From Owenia fusiformis (Eukaryota; Annelida; Polychaeta; Sabellida; Oweniidae), in the NCBI GenBank assembly GCA_903813345.2, contig CAIIXF020000007.1, forward strand, positions 6,763,730-6,827,729: a stretch of DNA of 64,000 bases, given 5' to 3'. Below the pieces are notes generated by a model that was not told the origin of the DNA, made no database searches, and saw only the letters and a list, made by a program, of their open reading frames with translations. The position numbers were made by a program, and so were the translations under genes. This document shows positions 47,901 to 59,900 of the stretch, piece after piece (position 1 is the stretch's first letter; every line of letters begins with the position of its first letter).

Positions 47901-50900
47901 ATTGATGGAGTACCCTCCAAAAACTGAAAATGTAAATTTCAAATGTGTGTTCCCTTATTAAGCACTTGGTTTGAAACTGATCACTGAAAAAAAACAGTTT
48001 CATCTTGGAATAGGACTGACCCAATATATTTACAGTATTTCAACTTCACAATGATTTTATCATTTTACATTGTCTAAGTACACATAAAATACAATGAGTG
48101 TTCGATATGGGTTTTTCTCAATGAACGAGTAAATGTCGAACAAAAACCAACAATCCATATATAGATTCCCGAGTGCAAAGCATGTCATGACCGTGCACTA
48201 ACTGAGGAGCCCTGGGTTCAACAGAGTGTGGAATGCTAGTGTTGGAACAACTCTAATTAAGTAGATTCAGAATGAAACAATACCTCTGATATTACAGGAA
48301 TTCAGTGAATGTGAACACAGAGATGATATGATAGGAAATCAATTATTGTACTTCTACCTGAATATCGATCTGTACATGACTCAATATCCAAATACAGGCC
48401 AATCAGTCTGACAATCTGTCAGGTATAAATATGAAAATCCATGAATGCCATGTAGACCATCAAACACCCTCCGATGAATGCCAACTGGCGAATGCCATCC
48501 ACAAAAAAGTTGGAGACTAAAACATTGTGGTGTGGTGATGGTTACATAAAAATCCTGTAAAATCAATGATGGTATTTTTAAATTGTGATAAAATAAAGCA
48601 GAAGGATTGAAAGTAACAGGCATGCATTCCATGCTCCAAATTAGGCAGAATTTCTGACAGGCAAGTTACTGCTATGTAAGAGATGATGTGTCATTATGAT
48701 GTGTCATGTTATATAAGAGAATGATGTGTCATAAGCATGAAAGGTCAGTTCATGCAATGGTTAACTGTAATCAAATGACACATTCAGATCAGGCTCAATT
48801 AATCCTCAATTATTAATCAATGAATCACACCTATACCTAATACTCATCAATGACCATTATCACGTATTGCAGAGATTGAACAAAAGAGAATACATAAGCC
48901 AAAAATCTTTAAATATGATATTAGGTTTAGACACATGGTCTTTTATTGAGACATGTGGTCTTTAAATGAGACACATGGCCTATAAAGGACACATGGGGTC
49001 TACAATCTACAGGAAAAAATGAGATAGGAAAGAACATAAACATATACAAAGCCCAATAAACAATATAAACTAAAAGAACCAACTTCCCAATTATAGATAA
49101 TGTATCAAAATAGTCTAAATAGAACTACTAGAGACACCAGACTCCTTAGGGCTAGTAGTCAGATATCTTAAAATATGAAAAACAGAGCTAAAATCGCAAG
49201 TGGACATGATACGATCTCTAGAAAGGATCACTGGGAAAAGATGTTCAATAGTTCAGATAAAATCAACAATTAGCAAAAACAGAGAAAACATCTTTACTTC
49301 ACTCAAGACACAAGTGTGATAATCAAGAATGCAGAAAAACAGAAGCATCAAGAACCAACACTTTCCCACAGAAAACTCAGTCCAAAGCACACAATTCAAA
49401 ATGTTTTCCATCGCATGTATTTTCCCCATTGGACCAGTGATACAAAAGGAGCTGGTTTTATAACTAACACGCAGGACTGTATTGCAATTGAGGCAATCCC
49501 AGAGAAAACACTTAACGTTTATCTAATCTTATGTTTTACTTGTATGTATCTCCCAAAACCACCAGCTGTATTTTATCAAGAGCTTGTATTTTCCCCTATT
49601 TACATAGTATCTCCTGAAAAGAGTAATTTATCTTGAGGAAATGCTGAAGACATGACAAGACAAGGAAAGGTATTTCAATGCCAGATTCTCTTTTATCTTT
49701 TCCAGGAAGATGCATTTGGGTGGTCAATATGCATTAAGACAAAATGGTAGCCTTATTCTCATTTGCATTGATACAAATGACATAATGGAACTTACTTTTC
49801 CTCATTTGGACATAATTTCGAATCTTGAACTCACACCTTTAAAAATTTATATATTTATGAATAGACTGAGGGTCAACTTTGAAAAATCTAAAGCTTTGCA
49901 TTAAAGTGAATTGCTAATTTACGAAACCCCTACCCTAGGTCACAATCATCATAACAAGAAGTTGTACGAAATCAAATAGCAAGATGAAAGACAAGTTTTG
50001 AGAATATTTCAGATGCCTTTATACTCTTGGGGTTAAACTGAGGTGGCCATTATAAAGATGGAATCCCATCCCTCATAAATGGAATGCTATGAATTTGACT
50101 CTTAATAACTAAGATGGTCCCTGTAGAATAAAACTTATCTTCTTTATTTACAACTGTGTTATGCTGATGAAGTTGATAGGGGAGAGGTCCACAGTCTATA
50201 AGCAAGACTACACTTGTATACCATTTTACATTTTAATAACAAGATTATGCATTTTACACAACTTACCTTAGCAAAATCAGGAACAGAAATATCAAGACTA
50301 TGAATTTCTTTAACATGTAAATAAACACTTAGGAAAGGGGGTCTATGATTTTTTAAAGTCATCTAGTCTTGCGTCAAGCCCTTGTGCCTCCCCTACCCCT
50401 CCAAGAACTTGATACAAGACATCCCTCTACACCTATATTAAGACCCTCAAATCCATAGATCTCATTAAAATCCAGAACAATAACATCATCAAGAATACAT
50501 ACATATGTAATAATGTTTGCCTAATTATAGCTTACTATAAACCCTTTGTGCATATATTCCTATGTAAAACTGGCACAAGTCAGATAAATAAAATCCTGCA
50601 ATTTGATTGGTTTTATATTAGAGATTTGATGATTTCTAATTTGTTTATAAATAACATTTGTGTATAAGTAGCACTGAAGTTGTTTACTAAGCTGATGAGG
50701 TGGATAATCTGGTGCCTTGTTCTTCTTTAACATGCCAAGATCAAACAACACTTGTATGTATCAAACAACACTTGTATGTATCAAACAACACAATGCATTG
50801 TTTCATTACATGTGCCATGTAGTGACATAACCAGATATATGTCAGATTATGAATTTCTTTGACTTAATTACTGAGTGGGAGGGGGCATCAGAATTTCTTT

Positions 50901-53900
50901 GTGGAGATATAAGCACTGTTACACTTCACAATTTGGGTATCTCACAAAAAATGGGGGGGGGGTTAGAAGTCCTTAAACCTCATCTCATCACCTCTCCTAA
51001 TTTAGACTTAAGATTTAAGATGAGGTAAATCTAGACAAAAAGAATTTTTACAGATATTACCTGACTTCATGTCAAATAACCAACTCCATCAAATCATTAT
51101 TTTCATAAACTCTAATACATCAGCCATTTACTAAATAAACAGATAGCCCAGACTTTGTTTATTGATATGTCAGGTTCTAAAATAATACTTTTACTGGAAT
51201 ATGATTTCAATAACATTTTTTCATACTTGCAATATACCCTTTCAATTCATTTCACTTTGCTTCTTGAAAGAGAGCTTCATCTTCACCTTTAGCTAACCTC
51301 CACCATTCAGCATACTTGCAATATGTCAAGGATATAAAATAATACGTTTACTGTATAATACGCTTTCAAAAATATTTTTCATACTTACAGAGATTGTGAA
51401 TACTCCAAATACAGTGTTTCCATGGACTTGTCTTTGAACTACAGCAACTTGGGGCTTCTCTTTTTTCTTTTTACGGATCATTTCACATACTGGTGGAGAA
51501 GTCCTCGCCCTCTTTGCTTTCAATAGGCTCTCTTGTACTGCCTTGGCAAGTCTTTGTTGGATTAATTTGGCATGGTTCCTTTCGTGAGATAGTTCTTCTT
51601 GTATTGCTTTACCCAACTTTTGCTGTATCAGCTTCGCATGTTTTTGTTCATCTGACAGATTTTGATTTAAAGTTTTCGCTAGTTTTTCTTGTATCAGTTT
51701 AACATGGTTCAGTTCTTGAGATGGTGATACACTATCTTGTAATGTTTTTGCTATCCTCTGCATTGCAAGTTTTTGTTGTATGGCCTTGATGTTATTGCGC
51801 TCTCGTATAATATTGTCCTGTTCAGTTTTGGCCTGTACAGCCTTAGCTTGAACTTGGGCATGTGACTTCTTTGCCCTTTCTTGTAGCTCGGGATAATTCT
51901 CTTTATATTTCTTTGTGTATAACACAACTGATGGCTTAACAGCTAACATGTTGGTATCTCTGTTATTATTCACAATGTAAGTCTACTTAAATTTACGGGA
52001 TTTATCTCAATGGAATTTTCTCCTAGATTTCAAGACTTACTTCCTGATTTTATCATTCCTAAGTTCACCTCTTTCCCATTTATGACCTTACTTTGATAAG
52101 TCCATCCTTATTCATAAGTCCAAGTTCTAGTTCTGTTTGTTTATAAATAAATCGACCAGTTCATGTGCAATAACGATGTCAATGGGTTTGACATATGAAC
52201 TTATGACGCCAGTACAATTCCTTGTACTTCTATTTTCCTAATTTTTTTCTTTTTAGTCTTACAGACTTAAAAAGTCTAGTCTATTCAATTTTGTAGTCTC
52301 CTCTACTGTCAATAAAACCACACAGGTTCTGATAACATGTGTATTAAATACTTCTCCTATAACTAAACAAACAAAAATGTTTCCTTTTTAAAGTCACTGA
52401 TATCTCTCAGGAAAAGTGAAAATGCCAATGTTAAGCCATATGCTATTTCTTATAATATTTCACACATTTCAACAGAAGTTACTTGTCGAATTATCAGCTA
52501 AATTCCACTGGTATCTTATCATAAGTTATAATAAGCAAAGTCAATATTTTCTTATCAAGATTCTTTTAACTTATATGGAATGTCTCACCTTAATCAGTCA
52601 GAATCCACAAATTGTATTTGTCAAACATTCGGCACACTTATTGATTAATTGGTCTATTTATGTTTTCTCATCTAAAGCTTTAGTTTTAATCAATAATTTC
52701 ACTTGTCGGTGATCAGAAAAATATGATATCTTTAATCCAATGAAATAATTAATTGTCTTCAGAAATATTCCAGTTTGCAGTTATAAAGTTTGCAGCATTG
52801 AATTCCAGTGTTGATTAGCTGACAGGCCACACTTATATTATCTGACTGGTGTGTGTGTAGCTTCAGGTTGCTTTATATGATCCTAATGTCCACTGGAACA
52901 CCTGTCCCTCTTTGAATCCTTTAGAATTCCAGCACAATATAATTCAAATGCAACCAACAGGACAACTGGGAACCATATGAATGTGTTCAGTGTTTTGATT
53001 CCTGTAATTTCAATCCTGTTTCAATGCTGCACTCTGATTGGTCGAAATGTTTTCTGTCTTCATAAGTGGGGGCTTGATTGTATCCAGGTCCCAAAACCAC
53101 AAAACTTCCAGAAAATTATAACTCAAAAGTATTCAAAATATTTTCATCTTCAAAAACTCACTTTCTTTATAATTGGTATAAGAAATAACATTCTCTGCTG
53201 TACTTTTTCAATATTAAATTTCATCCGTCCAACTTTTCTAATTATGTTTCAGCATCGGTAGATTTTCATCAATTAAACTGAATCTGAAAGTCACTCATTG
53301 GTTTCCCTTGCAAATAATATATTACCTTTCAACTGCAGCCAACTGAAAATATATATACCAGTCTCGGATTCTATATACGGGAAGATCCCAACACTATAGA
53401 TATCCAACTAAATAAATAGATATTCATCCACTTTCAAATAGTTTCCTCATTAAGTTTCCTGTGACATTTGATTAATTTTTGGGAGAGTTAAGTCCCATTG
53501 AAGCCTGCTTATTGGTCCTGATGATTGTATTAATACAGCTACAGCAAATATCCATTAACATTACTATAATTTTACAAGATTATATGTGGATTAACTGATT
53601 CATTTCTGAATCTTTTTGCATCGAATGGCATCCAGGTTGAGATACGTACAAATAACTAAGTTGTACCTGCCTTTTATTGTTGACTACTTCCTCCTAAACA
53701 TACTATTATAAACATTGTTCACAGCTTAGCTCTCAAAAGTCATAAGTTATAATTTTGGTTTTCCTGTTTAGTTTGCGGTTGCGTGTCAAGCAAAGTGAAG
53801 TTGATGTTTATTATATAACAATGAATGTTTTTTCAAGTTTGCCTCTAATTTATCTCAACTTATTCATGATGTCCTAAATACTTGGCACTTGTTGTTTTGG

Positions 53901-56900
53901 GTATCATCCACAAATTGATGACTAAGATGGTGTTGCTGCAGATGAACCAAGAGACTTGTTTGTTGATGTAAGTTCTCCACAGTCCTGCACCCACTGACCA
54001 ATGGCCCCTGCTGCTAGAGCAATAACTTTCAGTTGGTCTCACTTACTTCAAACAGAATTCTGATGACTAATATCAGGAAAGCAATAACAGAAAGTCAGTC
54101 ATGCTATTTGAAAATCAAACGTCTAGTTAGTGTGTGTGTATGTATGTTTTTTGCAGTGATTAAATACCTATAATTTTAATGTGGTATTTCCTATTTCTAT
54201 TCCAGTAAAAATCTGCAGTTTGTGTATGACCAAGAACTCCAACTATGGAATAAAGAAAAATGCTACCAGGCTTGTGTTGAAAGAAAACGTTAATGTTACG
54301 TATCGATAGACATTGAACAATCTATGACATCACTATTATTCATGTTTGGGGTTGTATCGGAAAAACATACCTTTCAGACATCAATATTAAAAACATATGT
54401 GTCCAAATAAAAATCTCAATCAATGCTATCACTATACATGTTTGTCTTTGTATAATAAATAAGTTTGGCCCTTATTATGTATAACATGCATTTATGAGTG
54501 ACCAAGATGTTTGCTCCTGACTGAAACACAAATGTAATATTTGGCATTTTCTGCACTATGATCGTACCTAGTTCTACCCCAAGGCTCGATAAATGACATG
54601 TGACACTAAACAAATATCATTAATTAATTCCATTTAATATCATTATATCTTGAAGCATATTCTAAATGCTTTATTGACGAAGTGTATTAAGATTTAATTG
54701 TGGTGATATGTATATATTTATATAATAAAACCTCTGAAATTTTCTTTTCTTCCTGGAATGCAGGACTAAACCACTCACGTCAGTCAACGAAATATTTCAA
54801 AATGAAATCCAGACACATGGGGCAATAATTCAAGTAAAGTAGACTTTAAGTGCATTAGCTTTTAGAAAACTTCATTTAGAAAACTTCAAAAAACCTTCAA
54901 GAAAACAGGATTTGATATTATAAGTAATATTACAAACGGTCGTTGAATACCATTTTTAACGGTCGTTGAATACGATTTTTTAATTTTCAAAGAGTAGGGT
55001 TCTCCAGGTACAACTCAGTAGGATTCTTACACGAGTATAGAAATTGCGTTGAAACAGTCTTGAAACCAATCACTTTTGAACAACAATTTCAAGAAATGCT
55101 CCTAAAAGGGACGTGTTATCAAAGATCTTGAATCGATCTAAGATTCAATATCAAACAAGAAGGAGCAAGATCAAAGTGTAATAGAGACATGTTTGCTTTT
55201 AATACAAACACATGTATTATGCAGTTTGCTTTGAAGTACCTATTCCTGATATATATTCCGAGTTTTCTTATTTTACTTATTTTCTATCTAAACATTAATT
55301 CAGTTACCAATTGTTTGACATATCTATATAATTTAAAGTACTTTCTCTTAATTTCAAAATAATTCTTCAATTTAATCACCCCATTCTCCTGATTTTTGCA
55401 TTTTAAAACAAGACGTTCAAGCAATTTTATTTTCTGGTGGAATTGATGAAGATAGATTTCAGATATCATTGAGAGTTGATCAACAGACTGGACAATACAT
55501 GAAAGTTAGTACTTTTCAGGTTCAATACTCAGTAATACACACATGGACAATACTAATCGGTCATGATTTAATCTATTTTACAGATACCCAACGATTCTTG
55601 AATGTATGTTGATTTATAAAACAGGATCAAATGCCCTCATAATGCTAACTGATTGGGTCTAGTCAGATTAGTTCCTTAATCCAAAGTGGGGTTATGAAAT
55701 CTAGAGTCTAGAAGAAGATTAAATAAATAAAACTTGGGCAATTTAATTATTATTACATTAATAAATTATATGATAATCTGACCACATCAGTTCCCCAGGG
55801 TTTTTATTAGGTTTTAGATCAACTCTGGCAAAGTTCTTATGAAAACAACCGTACAATGAAGCGTATGATATATTATACCAGCGCAACAATGTAAGTTACC
55901 AACAGGAAAACACTCAAGAAAGTTCTTAAATAAAAGGAAATCTGCATCATTCAAAAAATGTCTCTAAAAATGAACAATATTAGAAAACAGAACGTCAACT
56001 TCTTTGAGAATACAATCAACTATCTTAGTTTATCCAATGCAATGTGAGACATCTATATTTCAATATGAAAGCCAAAAACATGCTTGAGTTACATTACAGC
56101 TGCTCATCACTGTATCTTATGCTGCAGCAGCCATACTGTTGCCATATATCAAATGTGACTGAGGCATAAGGCATGCAATCATCATTGCCTCTTCTGAATT
56201 TACAAAATAAATTTGTACAATAAAAAATACAAATGCTTATTAATTCATACCTAGGCTTTGGTGTTCAGGCGAAAATATTGACAAAAATATAATTTTAAGT
56301 TTCATTTCAATGAATTCTTTAAAACTGGTAAGAGTTGTTGGTTTGGGGAACAGTGGTCACGGTGTGGGGGCTGAAAGGTTGTGGTGAATATTTTTGATTG
56401 CTGAAGCCAGAAATGTTTTGGTGAAATGTGAAATGAACTGAAGTGAACATATGTCAGGGATAAGCATCTTATGGTATCAGAGGTAAATAATATGTTGCCA
56501 CCTTTAAAACACATGTGTCAGATAAGCCATGAATATATGTTTTTAATCCTATTTTCACAAGTTGTTTTAAATCACACTTAAAAAAATTTATTAATGACTG
56601 CCTATTAAAGGTAAACATTTACTAGGCATTAACTTGATAATCTTCATCATATGCAAATGGTTCTATTAGTAGGATATATGCTGATTGCCAGTCAAAAAAT
56701 GTAGCTTCAACTGTAGTCTTGCTTAAAAGACCCTGTACTCCCCCCCCCCCTTTATCCTTCTTGCCAGGTAAAGAGAGTGAAGGTGACGGGGGGGGGTGGA
56801 TACAGTCTTTGAGCAAGACTACTTCAACTGCTACAATATGTGACCACTTCTTGGAGGTGACATTACAAACATTATCAAGGCATTAACATGACAAAATATC

Positions 56901-59900
56901 ACCACTTACAAAAGGTTATTGAAAGTTGTAAGAATCTGTTACAAGATTGACAATAGCCAAACAATGACCATTGACCCCCATTCACAAAAAAGTTGGTGAT
57001 TATAACTCTATGTTACAACTTCTGGTGGTATCATAGAAATAAAAAAAAAAAAGTTCTTTTTTATGATTCAAAACAAAGACAGCGCAAATCTGTTGTTCTA
57101 TCTAAATATTTTCTACCTATCTATATTGTATTTTCAATGTATTTTCAAGAAGATATCCACAATGTAATATATTACATTTTCAAAAAAATATTCGAAATGT
57201 AAACATAAATGTAATGAGGTACAGGAAGATAAGATGGACAAACAAAATTTCAATTTATATAAATATTCTTTCATCTTTCTTCATATATACCTGTAATTAA
57301 AGATCAGATGACTCTGACTAATTGGGAAAAATATCAAATTAACTCAAAAGAACCAATTTAATAACAAGATCTTTCCAATAATTTACTTGAGAGATTCTTT
57401 CTCATAAAATATCTAATTAAGGGTTCTTTGATCACACACCATCTACAAAATAGCTCCTAGATATTTCTACTTTCAAAAGAAGACTATAAGGCATGTAATA
57501 ATTAGCAGTTGTTTTTCTCCTGAAGAGGAAGGCCATAACTCCACATACACATGTAGAAGACTTCATTGCAGTAGTTAAGGTCTTGTTTCACAGAATGCTG
57601 ACAATATGTTGAGAGATTTTACCAAGCTTGATAAATCTGGCATCTGGTTTCTGCTGCCCTATCCCTCTCACATACTGCATGTGGGGACCATTCTTTTATT
57701 ATATTAAATCATTTTCAATTATGTCTACTGGCTAATTATTGAAATGGATTACACCTAATTTTGAAAAAAACATCAACATATAGATGGCGTTCAATATTTA
57801 AAACCAGCATGAAAATAGCCTTGGCAGCCAAAACAAAACAATCTCTTACAGAGTACTTTAAGAGCATCTGAATGTGATCCAGAAATAAGTTTGCTAGTTG
57901 CCAAATACTTTCACAAGGCTCCAACAACAGAACAGGCTCCAGTCCAAATGCTACATTTTTCCGACAATTTTAGGACATTGTTAAATCAGAAAATGAAAGC
58001 AGAGATAATTATCCCCAAATAGAATTTAGAACAAACCTCTAAAAACAATGGCTCAGTCCAGGTACACAAGGTACAAAATATAATAGATGGAAATGTTTAA
58101 GAACCTGTTGTACATTGTATGACTGAAGTGTATATTAACCTAGAGTAGCCTTTCTACCTTAGTCCACCTTTATAAACATCTCTCATATCTGACTCTAACT
58201 CAGCTTGGTTCTTCACGACCAGCTGTTCCTGCTATTATAGATTCCTACATCTAAAACTGCCCCTGCATGAAAAACACTATTCATGCTTAATGTATATTTA
58301 AACTGCCCCTGTATTCATGCCTAATGCATAGTACAAGTGAACCTGCATAAAACATCCTCACTATACCTAATATTTTTTCAAAATTTTGAAATATTTGAAA
58401 AAAATATTACATAACTTTTCCCCTTTACATTTTGTATTACTAGTCAAAGCTTTGGATACTGGGCAGAGGTCCAGGAATTTTTGATTTGGAAGAATTTAGG
58501 GTGAAGAACTTTCTCATGCAATATTATACAAATATAAGTGTGAGGAGTTGATAATTAGAGGTGTTGCGCCAAGAGATTTCTACCCTGCGTGCAGAGTCTA
58601 GTTAAACTACACTCTGCCTAGTACATACCATATTACAGTTTAGTAGCCCCGCCCCCACGATGGGTACCGGTGACAGTTTGGGTAAATCACCTTTGACCTA
58701 CACGCTGACCTTCCACCAATCAGCGAGCTTGAAGAAATTAAGTTTAATTTCAGTTAGAGAGAATGAAGACGAAGCTCTCTTTTAAGAAGTGAAGTCAAAC
58801 GAATGCAAAGGGTAAGAGATTTCAATGTGGGAACGCCCTACTGGTTATAAATCATCAAATTCAAACATCAGATAATTCTAGCTCTGACTTATATGATTGG
58901 AATGAGGGGGTGGGATCAATAAGTGAAACATAGTGATGTGAAGATAAATAACTAATTTAGTTGACTGTTAGTTTATTGCTGAGTTTTTTGGATATATCAC
59001 ATTTGAAATCCACTTTGGGCATATTTCCTGTGTTATATAAAAATAGATAATGCTGCATAACCTTGTAACCAAGGGGACAACAGTGGCGTAGCCAGGATTT
59101 GGTGACCGGGGGTTCTATTTTTATGTTATTCACAAATCCCCCCCCCCTTCATTAGGGTTCCTTAAAAATGCAATTTGTACAATTACACTCCCTCCAAAAG
59201 TTTGGCAATCCTAATTAACCCATTGGCTTATGTATTAAAGCACCTTTAAGTTTGAAATCTTATTTGTAAAGAAAAAACTATTTTGGAAGGGGAAATATAA
59301 TTCATTTTAATACCTTCATTAAGTTAAGTAGACAATTGAATTTTATTTAACAAAAATGATGTCTTTATTTACGTTAAGCAAAGTCTGAAGGTAATAGGCT
59401 TTATCAAGAAACCTCTCCCATTGAAATAACAAAGGACGTAAAAATGATTTTCAAAAATGACCTTGTAGCTTTGTAACTTTAATGTTCACAAAGTAAAATA
59501 AACAGGCAACGTGCAAAAAAAGTCAAACAACTAGGACAAAATAAATCACCTCATGCAATGGCTTATGACTATTTTTCAGGAATTTTGTTGGAAGCCAGTT
59601 CGGATCAAATGCAAGGTAATTGAAATTGGCGCAAACACCCTATACTCCGAAAGATCGTTCTTCTACGATAACTTTTCACAACGTTTACACGAAGGCTTTT
59701 TAAACTATTCAGGATAGTTGTATTGCTTAAATCTGGGGTAACAAAATTACAAGCAACATGTATAATTACCAATCCATTCCTTACAATATCAAATACAATA
59801 TCTCCCAAAAGATTCACAAATAATTCATTTCACAGCGTTTTGAATAAATTGGTGAAGTTATTATTGATTCAAAGTGCAAAAAATGAGTGAAAAATGTTTA

